A DNA stretch of 64,000 nucleotides. Origin: Marinobacter subterrani (GTDB lineage: Bacteria > Pseudomonadota > Gammaproteobacteria > Pseudomonadales > Oleiphilaceae). How positions within the stretch are numbered: the stretch's first letter is position 1; each line of letters starts with the position of its first letter. Positions 54,629 to 64,000 of this stretch are shown here, one piece after another. The notes under the pieces were generated by a model. That model was not told the origin of the DNA and did no database searches. It worked only from the letters and a program-made list of their open reading frames with translations. Location: positions 62,001 to 126,000 of the forward strand of contig NZ_LFBU01000002.1 of the NCBI RefSeq assembly GCF_001045555.1, written 5' to 3'. The translations under genes and the position numbers were made by a program.

Positions 54629-55267
54629 ATGACGGTGTCTGGTAAAGACTCGCTGCATAACGAGCAAACGTCGGTGTCTGACGCCGACAAATATCTTCAT
54701 AAACATACAGAACTGCCGACCACCTGGCTCAGCCAGTGGGTCGACCGTGTGATTTCCGCGATTGGCAAAGCCGCCTCCTGGCTCTGGATCGTGGTGACAG
54801 GGGTCATTATCTGGGCCGTGGTTGGCCGTTACGTTTTTGGCGAGGGGTCCGTCACCCTGGAAGAGGTCCAGTGGCACCTGGCCGGCACGGGCTGGCTCTT
54901 GGGGCTGGCCTACACGCTGGTGGTGGATGACCACGTGCGAGTGGATGTGCTCCATGAACGTCTATCCCTGAGAAGCCAGGCCTGGATTGAGCTGTTTGGC
55001 CTGCTTTTCCTGCTATTGCCGTTCCTCGTTCTGGCCGTCCACGAGATGATTCCGTACGCCTACGCCTCCTGGCAGCAGGGCGAAACCAGTCAGGCGCCGG
55101 CGGGGCTGCCGCATCGCTGGGTGCTCAAGAGCATTGTGGCACTGGCGTTCGCTTTGTTGATCGTGGCGGCACTGTCCCGCCTGCTGAAAGTCACCGCACT
55201 GCTATTCGGCTTTCCGAAGCCGATACGGGTCGAGTCCGGTAATAACAAGAAAGAGGATGCGTCCTGA
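54629..55267 (+). CDS. dctQ: TRAP transporter small permease (DctQ)
   Basis: Small membrane subunit of the TRAP transporter, linking binding protein and large permease. It has 212 residues. A 50-residue cytoplasmic N-terminal extension (rich in Ser, Asp and His) is longer than usual, then four helices. GRYVFGEGSVTLEEVQWHLAG and DDHVRVDVLHERLS match the DctQ domain. Its stop shares one base with the start of dctM. Confidence 0.9.
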   Translation: MTVSGKDSLHNEQTSVSDADKYLHKHTELPTTWLSQWVDRVISAIGKAASWLWIVVTGVIIWAVVGRYVFGEGSVTLEEVQWHLAGTGWLLGLAYTLVVDDHVRVDVLHERLSLRSQAWIELFGLLFLLLPFLVLAVHEMIPYAYASWQQGETSQAPAGLPHRWVLKSIVALAFALLIVAALSRLLKVTALLFGFPKPIRVESGNNKKEDAS

Positions 55268-56631
55268 TGGAACTTGAAACCCTGTTTGTGATCGGAATGT
55301 TCCTGACCTTCGGGGCATTGTTGATGACCGGTTACCCTGTTGCCTGGGTGCTGGGTGGCACCGCGGTAATCTGGACTGCAATCGGTGTCATGGCGGTCGA
55401 GAATTTTGGTGCCAACCTCTGGTTTGATTATCCCTCCTCCATGGGTCTCGTGCCCGAGCGCATCTGGGGTATCGTCAACAGCGAGACTCTGGTGGCGCTC
55501 CCCATGTTCATCTTCATGGGCATTATGCTGGACCAGTCGGGTGTGGCTGAACGCCTGATGAACAGCATGGTGAAACTGTTTGGTGCGGTTCGCGGTGGCT
55601 TCGCCGTGACGGTGATCGTGATTGGTGTCTTGCTGGCTGCAACCACCGGCATTATCGGCGCGTCGGTGGTCTTGCTGGGCATGCTGTCCTTGCCGGTGAT
55701 GATGGAGAACAAATACGACAAGGGCTTTGCGGTGGGCACGGCCTGTGCCACCGGCACCCTTGGCATCCTGATACCGCCCTCGATCATGCTGGTGTTGATG
55801 GCAGACCGCCTGGCTGTCCCGGAGGCCTCGGTCGGCGATCTGTTCATGGGGGCGTTCCTGCCGGGCATCCTGCTGGGTGCCATGTACGTTGCCTATGCCC
55901 TCATCCGTCCGCTATTGCAGCCGAGCATTGCCCCGGTGCCTGCAGGCACCGAGAAAGTCTCCTGGGCCATTGTCTGGGAAGTGGCCAAGGCGGTACTGCC
56001 CACAGCGGCGCTGATACTCGGGGTGCTGGGCTCCATCTTTGCCGGCGTGGCAACGCCCACTGAAGCGTCCGGCGTTGGCGCTCTCGGAGCGCTGCTCCTG
56101 GCCCTTATGGCGGGGCGCCTGAATCTGAAGGTGCTCAATTCCTCCATGCAGCAGACAACCCGCACCGCCGCGTTCATCTTTGCCATTTTCCTGGGCGCTA
56201 CAGCCTTCTCCGTGGTGTTGCGCGGACTGGGCGGTGACCGGGTAATCGAGGACGCGCTTCTGGGGCTGCCGTTCGGCCCCTACGGTGTGGTGCTGACCAT
56301 CCTGTTTGCCGTTTTCCTGCTGGGCTTCTTCCTGGACTGGGTCGAGATTACCCTGATCATCCTGCCGCTGGTGGCACCGGTGGTGCAGCAACTGGGTTTC
56401 GACCTGGTCTGGTTCACCATCCTGTTTGCCATGTGCCTGCAGACCTCGTTCCTGACGCCGCCGGTCGGCTTTGCGCTCTTCTACATCAAGGGTGTGGCGC
56501 CGCCGGAGATCAAGGTAACCGATATCTACCGGGGTGTGTTCCCGTTCATTCTCATTCAGCTGGCCGCACTGGTCATCGTCTTCCTGGTGCCGGAGATAGC
56601 TACCTGGTTGCCCGCCGTGGCATACGATTAA
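55267..56631 (+). CDS. dctM: TRAP transporter large permease (DctM)
   Basis: Main translocation subunit, using an ion gradient to import the substrate released by DctP. It has 454 residues and about twelve helices. Family blocks are [76 protein letters not shown], and [16 protein letters not shown]. It is translated by overlap with dctQ and followed 13 bases later by the 3HB dehydrogenase gene. Confidence 0.93.
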   Translation: MELETLFVIGMFLTFGALLMTGYPVAWVLGGTAVIWTAIGVMAVENFGANLWFDYPSSMGLVPERIWGIVNSETLVALPMFIFMGIMLDQSGVAERLMNSMVKLFGAVRGGFAVTVIVIGVLLAATTGIIGASVVLLGMLSLPVMMENKYDKGFAVGTACATGTLGILIPPSIMLVLMADRLAVPEASVGDLFMGAFLPGILLGAMYVAYALIRPLLQPSIAPVPAGTEKVSWAIVWEVAKAVLPTAALILGVLGSIFAGVATPTEASGVGALGALLLALMAGRLNLKVLNSSMQQTTRTAAFIFAIFLGATAFSVVLRGLGGDRVIEDALLGLPFGPYGVVLTILFAVFLLGFFLDWVEITLIILPLVAPVVQQLGFDLVWFTILFAMCLQTSFLTPPVGFALFYIKGVAPPEIKVTDIYRGVFPFILIQLAALVIVFLVPEIATWLPAVAYD

Positions 56632-56644
56632 GGAGAAAGTCACC

Positions 56645-57424
56645 ATGCGTCTTGAAAACCGCATTGCACTGATTACCGGTGCCGGCCGGGGCATCGGCCG
56701 GGCCATCGCAGAAGCATACGGCCGCGAAGGCGCCAAAGTCGCTGTGGCAGACCTGACCCTCGACAGCGCCCGCGACACCGTAATGGCCATTGAAGCCGCT
56801 GGCGGCACCGCCATGGCCCTGGCCATGGATGTCACCGATGAACAGGCGGTGGATGATGGCGTTGCCGCCGTTGTGGAAAACTGGGGTGGTCTGGATATCG
56901 CCATCGCCAACGCCGGCATCCAGCACATTGATCCGGTGCATAAGCTGGCGTTCTCCGACTGGCGCAAAGTCATCAACGTGCACCTGGATGGCGCCTTCCT
57001 GGTGACCCGCGCCGCGCTCCGGCAGATGTACGCCAACGGCGGTGGCACCATGCTTTACATGGGCTCGGTGCATTCTGTCGAAGCCTCGCCCCTGAAGTCC
57101 CCCTACGTGGCGGCCAAACACGGCATGCTTGGCCTTTGCCGCGCCGTTGCCAAGGAAGGAGCGGAATACGGGGTGCGCAGTAACATCATCTGCCCGGGGT
57201 TTGTCCGCACGCCGCTGGTGGACAAACAGATCCCCGAGCAGGCAAAGGAACTGGGCATTTCCGAGGAAGAGGTCATCAGCAAGGTGATGCTCAAAAACAC
57301 GGTGGACGGCCAATTCACAACGTTGGAAGATGTGTCTGAACTGGCGGTGCATCTGGCGGCCTTCCCATCGGCCGCGCTGACCGGCCAATCCATCGTGGTC
57401 AGCCATGGCTGGCATATGCAGTAA
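56645..57424 (+). CDS. bdhA: 3-Hydroxybutyrate dehydrogenase (SDR)
   Basis: Oxidises (R)-3-hydroxybutyrate to acetoacetate with NAD+. It has 259 residues and a classical short-chain dehydrogenase fold: [13 protein letters not shown] cofactor loop, [12 protein letters not shown], catalytic Ser in [11 protein letters not shown] and YVAAKHG for Tyr and Lys. The QHIDP and [14 protein letters not shown] segments are typical of bacterial BDH. It sits between the TRAP permease and acetoacetyl-CoA synthetase genes, which strengthens the call. AGGAGAAAG precedes the ATG. Confidence 0.94.
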   Translation: MRLENRIALITGAGRGIGRAIAEAYGREGAKVAVADLTLDSARDTVMAIEAAGGTAMALAMDVTDEQAVDDGVAAVVENWGGLDIAIANAGIQHIDPVHKLAFSDWRKVINVHLDGAFLVTRAALRQMYANGGGTMLYMGSVHSVEASPLKSPYVAAKHGMLGLCRAVAKEGAEYGVRSNIICPGFVRTPLVDKQIPEQAKELGISEEEVISKVMLKNTVDGQFTTLEDVSELAVHLAAFPSAALTGQSIVVSHGWHMQ

Positions 57425-57440
57425 GGAACAGGAGAGACGG

Positions 57441-59429
<1,989 letters not shown>

Positions 59430-59818
59430 CGTGTGGAAAGCCGATGTGGTTGTCGGATTACGCCTTTGGCTAATCCGACCTACTGTCCTGACCTGATCCG
59501 ATTTACCATTCTGGTAGTGCGTATTGTTGACAATATTCGGTCTCAATACGCCAGCCACACCAGCGCGATACTCCCAGCTCAGCAAAATCAGAATGTTAGA
59601 AAATTTCGTAAATTCCCGACATTTCATCGTCCTGTAACGCAAGATCCGGCATTTTTAGTCCGTTCTTATACTAAGATCGTAACCAAAAATTACGAAAAAA
59701 TGGTATCTTAGTAGGCCTATCAAAAGTTCCCAATCAGTCATTGCTCAGGTCGGACGTTCAAAAGACGCCTGACCCCGCCATGACCGTCCTGAACCCACCC
59801 ATTAGCCTGAGGACGAAA
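59430..59818. other. Intergenic region upstream of icd, with a REP copy
   Basis: 389 bases without a convincing gene. The first 60 bases include a REP hairpin (59452-59479). The rest becomes AT-rich towards icd. TTGACA at 59527-59532 and TATACT at 59667-59672 are present but not correctly spaced from each other, so I do not call a promoter. The gene probably begins within the last 150 bases. Confidence 0.5.
59452..59479. repeat. REP hairpin (third copy)
   Basis: GTCGGATTA (59452-59460) pairs with TAATCCGAC (59471-59479) around CGCCTTTGGC, which can itself pair at its ends. Same sequence family as the pair at 18383-18499. Confidence 0.72.
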
Positions 59819-62059
59819 ATGACATCATCCAAAGCCAAGATTGTCTACACACTGACCGATGAGGCACCAGCCCTCGCAACACGGTCACTTCTTCCCATCC
59901 TGGAAACCTATGCCAAGCCGGCTGGTATTGAATTCGAGACCAGCGACATCTCCCTCGCGGCGCGTATTCTGGCGAACTTCCCGGACTACCTGGAAGAAGA
60001 TCAGCGGGTTCCGGATGCCCTGGCGGAACTGGGTGAATACACCAAAGACCCCGATGCCAACATTATCAAGCTGCCGAACATCTCAGCCTCCATTCCGCAG
60101 CTGCGGGCTGCCATCAAGGAGCTGAACGAGCAGGGTTACAAGGTTCCGGAATACAAGGAAAACCCTGAGAACGACGAAGAGAAAGAAATCCAGTCCCGCT
60201 ACGCCAAGGTTCTGGGCAGTGCTGTCAACCCGGTACTCCGTGAAGGCAACTCCGACCGTCGCGCTCCGGCCGCGGTTAAAGCCTTTGCCCGCAAATACCC
60301 CCATTCCATGGGTGAGTGGAGCCCGGCTTCACGCACCCACGTGGCACACATGCGCGGCGGTGACTTCTATTCCAGCGAGCAGTCCGTCACCCTGGACAAA
60401 GCGATCAACGCCAACATCGTGTTTGAGAACAAGAAAGGTAAGCAGACCGTCCTTAAAGAGCTGCCGTTGCTCGAAGGCGAAGTGCTGGACGGCATGTTCA
60501 TGAGCAAGAAGGCGCTGGTGAAGTTCTTCGAAGACGCAATCGCTGACTGCGAGAACACCGGCGTTATGTTCTCCCTGCACGTGAAAGCCACCATGATGAA
60601 AATCTCCCACCCGATCGTATTCGGTCACGCGGTGAAGGTTTTCTACAAGGACCTGTTCGACAAGTACGGCGAGCTGTTCGACGAAATCGGCGTGAACCCG
60701 AACAACGGTCTGTCCAGCGTCATCGAGAAGATCAAGCAGTTGCCGGAATCCAAGCAGGAGCAGATTCAGGAAGACCTGCACGCCTGCTACGAGCACCGTC
60801 CGGAAATCGCCATGGTGGATTCGGTCAAGGGCATTACCAACCTCCACGTACCCAGCGATGTGATCGTCGACGCCTCCATGCCGGCGATGATCCGTAACTC
60901 CGGCAAGATGTGGGCCCGGGACAACAAGCTGAAGGACACCAAGGCGGTGATGCCGGAGTCCACCTACGCCACCATCTACCAGGAAGTGATCAACTTCTGT
61001 AAGACCCACGGCGCCTTCGATCCGACCACCATGGGCACCGTGCCCAACGTTGGACTGATGGCCCAGAAAGCGGAAGAGTACGGCTCCCACGACAAGACCT
61101 TCGAAATCAAGGAAGACGGTATTGTGCGCGTTGTTGCCGAAGACGGCACCGTGCTGACCGAGCATAACGTCGAGAAAGGCGACATCTGGCGCGCGTGCCA
61201 GACCAAGGATCTGCCAATCCGTGACTGGGTCAAGCTGGCGGTCAGCCGTGCCCGTGCCACCGGCATGCCGGCGGTGTTCTGGCTGGACGACGAGCGTGCC
61301 CACGATGCCCAGTTGATCAACAAGGTAAACACCTACCTGAAGGATCATGACACCGAGGGTCTCGACATCCGCATCATGTCACCGGTTCGCGCGATTCGCT
61401 GGACCATGGAGCGGCTGATCCGCGGCCTGGACACCATCTCGGTGACCGGCAACGTGCTGCGTGACTACCTCACCGACCTGTTCCCGATCCTCGAGCTGGG
61501 CACCAGTGCCAAGATGCTGTCCATCGTGCCGCTGCTCAATGGCGGTGGTCTGTACGAGACCGGCGCTGGCGGTTCCGCGCCCAAGCACGTGCAGCAGCTG
61601 ATTCAGGAAAATCACCTGCGCTGGGATTCCCTGGGTGAGTTCCTGGCAACCGCCGTGTCCCTGGATGAGTTGGGTGAGAAGCACCACAACGATCGTGCCC
61701 GCCTGCTCGGCCAGACCCTGGACAAGGCCACCGAGCGCCTCTTGGAGAACAACCAGTCACCGTCCCGTGTGACCGGCGAGCTGGATAACCGCGGTTCACA
61801 CTTCCACCTGGCCCGTTACTGGGCGGAAGAACTGTCCAAGCAGGAAAGCGACAAGGAGCTCAAGGAGTTCTTTACCAAGTTGTCGAAACAGCTGGAAGAG
61901 AACAAGGACAAGATCCTGGAGGAAATGACCGTGGTGCAGGGCCATCCTGCCGACATCGGTGGGTACTACCATCCGCCGATGGAAAAGGTTTGCGAGGTGA
62001 TGCAGCCGAGCGCAACGCTTAACAAGATCCTGGCGGATGCCCGTGCATCGGTGAAGTGA
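59819..62059 (+). CDS. icd: NADP+-dependent isocitrate dehydrogenase, monomeric type
   Basis: Oxidative decarboxylation of isocitrate to 2-oxoglutarate in the TCA cycle, making NADPH. It has 746 residues and belongs to the large monomeric (type II) family of about 740 residues, unlike the dimeric E. coli enzyme. Landmarks are [20 protein letters not shown], the substrate-site [51 protein letters not shown] and [15 protein letters not shown] 59819 follows GAGGACG. A longer open frame from 59741 is upstream. A strong terminator follows. Confidence 0.96.
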   Translation: MTSSKAKIVYTLTDEAPALATRSLLPILETYAKPAGIEFETSDISLAARILANFPDYLEEDQRVPDALAELGEYTKDPDANIIKLPNISASIPQLRAAIKELNEQGYKVPEYKENPENDEEKEIQSRYAKVLGSAVNPVLREGNSDRRAPAAVKAFARKYPHSMGEWSPASRTHVAHMRGGDFYSSEQSVTLDKAINANIVFENKKGKQTVLKELPLLEGEVLDGMFMSKKALVKFFEDAIADCENTGVMFSLHVKATMMKISHPIVFGHAVKVFYKDLFDKYGELFDEIGVNPNNGLSSVIEKIKQLPESKQEQIQEDLHACYEHRPEIAMVDSVKGITNLHVPSDVIVDASMPAMIRNSGKMWARDNKLKDTKAVMPESTYATIYQEVINFCKTHGAFDPTTMGTVPNVGLMAQKAEEYGSHDKTFEIKEDGIVRVVAEDGTVLTEHNVEKGDIWRACQTKDLPIRDWVKLAVSRARATGMPAVFWLDDERAHDAQLINKVNTYLKDHDTEGLDIRIMSPVRAIRWTMERLIRGLDTISVTGNVLRDYLTDLFPILELGTSAKMLSIVPLLNGGGLYETGAGGSAPKHVQQLIQENHLRWDSLGEFLATAVSLDELGEKHHNDRARLLGQTLDKATERLLENNQSPSRVTGELDNRGSHFHLARYWAEELSKQESDKELKEFFTKLSKQLEENKDKILEEMTVVQGHPADIGGYYHPPMEKVCEVMQPSATLNKILADARASVK

Positions 62060-62099
62060 TCCTCTGCCAGGGCATTCGGGCTCCACTCCCGGAGGCCTG

Positions 62100-62139
62100 A
62101 AAAAAGCCGGAGAGTCCGCTGGGGCTGTCCGGCTTTTTT
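62100..62139 (+). terminator. Rho-independent terminator of icd
   Basis: AAAAAAGCCGGA (62100-62111) pairs with TCCGGCTTTTTT (62128-62139). A GC-rich stem ends in a long T tract, and the A tract in front gives a matching T tract on the other strand, so it can also end transcription of the convergent ybaK gene. Confidence 0.88.
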
Positions 62140-62194
62140 TGTCCGGGGCCGGCGTGAGCGAGGCTAAGCCGGAGATTGGCGGACTGGCCGCGCT

Positions 62195-62665
62195 TTAATC
62201 CTGGCGCAGCGGAGCAAAGGTCCCGTCGGTCAACCGGGCCAGATCCCCGGGTGCCAGCTCGATTTCCAGCCCGCGACGGCCACCGCTGACGAACATGGTG
62301 TCGAAGTTCCGGGCGGAGTCATCAATGAAGGTTCTGAGCTTTCGTTTCTGGCCCAGAGGGCTGACGCCTCCCAGCACGTAGCCGGTACTGCGCTGGACCG
62401 CCAGTTTCTCGGCCATGGCGGCCTTCTTGCCGCTGGCTGCCCTGGCAACCAGCTTCATGCTCAGCATGGACATTACCGGAATCACGGCGACGACCAGCTC
62501 CTTTTCGTCAAGAGCGACCACCAGCGTCTTGAAGATACGCTCGGACCCGACCGACATTTTCTCGGCCGCTTCGGTGCCATAGCTCTCACTGGCCGGGTCA
62601 TGGGCATACTCGTGGATGGTGTGGACCAGCCTGGCCTTGCGCACCGCATTGATGCCGGGCGTCAT
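62195..62665 (-). CDS. ybaK: Cys-tRNA(Pro) deacylase YbaK/EbsC type
   Basis: Trans-editing hydrolase that removes Cys (or Pro) from mischarged tRNA-Pro. It has 156 residues, the length of E. coli YbaK. The INS-superfamily fold shows RIFKTLVVALDEKELVVAVIP, LVARAASGKKAAMAE, RSTGYVLGGVSPLGQKRKL with the conserved Lys and GlyxxxPro motif, and FVSGGRRGLEIELAPGDLARL. The ATG at 62665 follows GGAGG at eight bases; a TTG two codons upstream is unlikely. It is monocistronic and convergent with icd. Confidence 0.93.
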   Translation of the reverse strand: MTPGINAVRKARLVHTIHEYAHDPASESYGTEAAEKMSVGSERIFKTLVVALDEKELVVAVIPVMSMLSMKLVARAASGKKAAMAEKLAVQRSTGYVLGGVSPLGQKRKLRTFIDDSARNFDTMFVSGGRRGLEIELAPGDLARLTDGTFAPLRQD

Positions 62666-62899
62666 GTTCAACTCCTCCGATGTAACAGCATCGGCAAATT
62701 AAAGCAGGTAACCGGCAGCGCAACAACTGCCGCCCTGTACCCCGGGCAAGCGCGAATTTTGCCGATTTTACCGGGTATGACAATTGACCCTCGACTTACC
62801 GTCCGCTTATGACTATTTTTTGAACATCATGATAATTCAGATAGTAATCGCGATTTGCCCATGGAGCCTTTGCGGGCGGACGATCCGGGAAGGCGTGTT

Positions 62900-64000
62900 G
62901 TGAGCGACAATCAGACACCATTGCGGCGGGCCTGCTGGGTGGCGCTGGTGTACCTGATCGCCGGCTTCGCCTGGATTGCCTTTTCCGATACCCTTGCCGA
63001 GGCCTGGTTTCCGGACCCGCGAACCCTGTCCCTGGTTCAGACCTGGAAGGGCTTCGGGTTTGTACTCACTACCGGGTTGGTGCTGTTAGTCGTGCTGGCT
63101 CGCCAGCTTATCAAGGACCGCGCCCTGCTCAAGCTCCAGCGCAGTCAGCGCCAGTCCCTGCGCATGCGGGAGCGCCAGCTACAGGTACTGATGGACAACC
63201 TGCCGGGTATGGCATACCGGTGCCGTTGCGACCCGCAATGGACCATGCTGTTTGTGTCCCAGGGTTGCGCCCGGCTGACCGGCTATGCCCCGGAGGAACT
63301 GATTGAAAACCGGGTGGCCAGCTATGCCAGCCTGATGGACGAGGAAGACAACGAACGGGTTTACTGCGAAGTGAAGGCAGCACTGGCCAACAACGAGTCG
63401 TTCTCGGTGGAATACAGCCTGACCCGCAAGGACGGCCGGCGCATCTGGGTCTGGGAGCGTGGCCGGGGCGTCGAGGAAGACGATGGCACGGTTGTGCTTG
63501 AAGGGATTGTGCTGGACATCTCCGACCGCAAGCGATTGGAATCCGAGCTTGAGGAAATGGCGACCCGGGACCCGCTGACCGGGCTCCTTAACCGCCGGGA
63601 AATGTCGAAAGTCCTGGATGACGAACTGGAGCGGGCCCAGCGTTATCAGCGGCCAATGGCCGTGCTCTGGATCGATTTCGACCACTTCAAGGACGTCAAT
63701 GACACTTACGGACACGCCGCCGGTGATTCGGTCCTTCGCGCCATCAGCCGTCTGCTGCTGGAAAGCGTCCGCAGTGTGGACTCCATCGGCCGGTTCGGCG
63801 GCGAGGAATTTGTCATCGTCTTGCCGGAAATGGATCTGGAGGAAGCCAGGGATACCGCCGAGCGTTTGCGCCGCAAGGTGGCGGAGGCGCCCCAGCCGCT
63901 GGGCGATGGCCGAAGCGCGCCCCTGACCATCAGCGTGGGCATCGCGGTTTATCCCGAGCACGGGCAGACCGCGGCGACCCTTTGTGCCGCCGCGGACAAA
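62900..64000 (+). CDS. Membrane PAS-GGDEF diguanylate cyclase, partial at window end
   Basis: The first 367 codons are visible and the frame is open to the right edge. Two N-terminal helices (ALVYLIAGFAWIAFSDTL and FVLTTGLVLLVVLARQLI) enclose a short periplasmic loop. A PAS/PAC domain (about 95-220) contains MDNLPGMAYRCRCD and DISDRK. The GGDEF domain has RDPLTGLLNRREM, LWIDFDHFKDVNDTYGH and GGEEF, with RSVD five residues before it as an inhibitory site, so an active cyclase is predicted. Start GTG 62900 follows GGGAAGG; an ATG 39 bases upstream (62861) is in frame. Confidence 0.9.
   Translation, partial: MSDNQTPLRRACWVALVYLIAGFAWIAFSDTLAEAWFPDPRTLSLVQTWKGFGFVLTTGLVLLVVLARQLIKDRALLKLQRSQRQSLRMRERQLQVLMDNLPGMAYRCRCDPQWTMLFVSQGCARLTGYAPEELIENRVASYASLMDEEDNERVYCEVKAALANNESFSVEYSLTRKDGRRIWVWERGRGVEEDDGTVVLEGIVLDISDRKRLESELEEMATRDPLTGLLNRREMSKVLDDELERAQRYQRPMAVLWIDFDHFKDVNDTYGHAAGDSVLRAISRLLLESVRSVDSIGRFGGEEFVIVLPEMDLEEARDTAERLRRKVAEAPQPLGDGRSAPLTISVGIAVYPEHGQTAATLCAAADK

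Overview
The window looks like an origin-proximal stretch of a marine, halotolerant, motile gammaproteobacterium, most likely Marinobacter or a close relative. Reasons: high GC, a gene order (glyQS, trkA-rsmB-fmt-def, LysM protein, dprA-tsaC-hemF-aroE, gamma-carbonic anhydrase-prlC-YheV, caa3 oxidase cluster) that parallels the origin-proximal region of Pseudomonas aeruginosa, a MotAB/PomAB-type stator, a monomeric isocitrate dehydrogenase, an ectoine synthase, and long intergenic hairpin repeats. This is inference from gene content; no database was searched. I saw no rRNA, tRNA, CRISPR array, insertion sequence or prophage.

Layout. 1-6184 (minus): glyS (cut by the window edge), glyQ, trkA, rsmB, fmt, def. 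6607-12885 (plus): exported LysM protein, dprA, tsaC, hemF, aroE, stator genes motA/motB. 12999-19431: PA4642-like protein, Hsp20 with a candidate sigma32 promoter, sulfatase-like membrane protein, gamma-carbonic anhydrase, oligopeptidase A, YheV-like zinc ribbon, DUF1653 protein, with three long hairpin repeats and a REP pair between genes. 19590-28346: a membrane diguanylate cyclase, DoxX, and a tightly packed minus-strand cluster (unknown helical protein, exported cupredoxin, GGDEF/EAL protein, DUF3034 outer-membrane-like protein, globin lipoprotein), then a DinF-type MATE transporter. 28550-36689: caa3-type cytochrome c oxidase and assembly genes (ctaC, ctaD, ctaE, DUF2909, SURF1, a thioredoxin-like CxxxC protein, ctaA, ctaB, SCO); no ctaG/Cox11 is present. 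36738-49200: HrpB helicase, ATP-grasp enzyme, QseBC-like two-component pair, exported EF-hand protein, PLP decarboxylase, a lone ectC with an MFS transporter, a DUF3482 GTPase/DUF2868 membrane pair, and a small DUF6164 protein.

49201-59429 is a coherent (R)-3-hydroxybutyrate catabolic locus: a lipoprotein 3HB-oligomer hydrolase, a sigma54 enhancer-binding activator, a TRAP transporter (dctPQM), 3-hydroxybutyrate dehydrogenase and acetoacetyl-CoA synthetase. Two GG-N10-GC sigma54 promoters, each with two TGTCCGGAT-type inverted repeats upstream, suggest that the activator switches on both the hydrolase and the transporter/catabolic operon. The window closes with monomeric isocitrate dehydrogenase, a YbaK/EbsC-type protein and the start of a PAS-GGDEF protein that runs off the end.

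The best candidates for something not well described are the cupredoxin/c-di-GMP/DUF3034/globin cluster (21862-26866), the 3HB regulon with its repeated operators, the solitary ectC-MFS pair, and a facing pair of long hairpins with unrelated stems but identical 21-nt loops (18818-19062).
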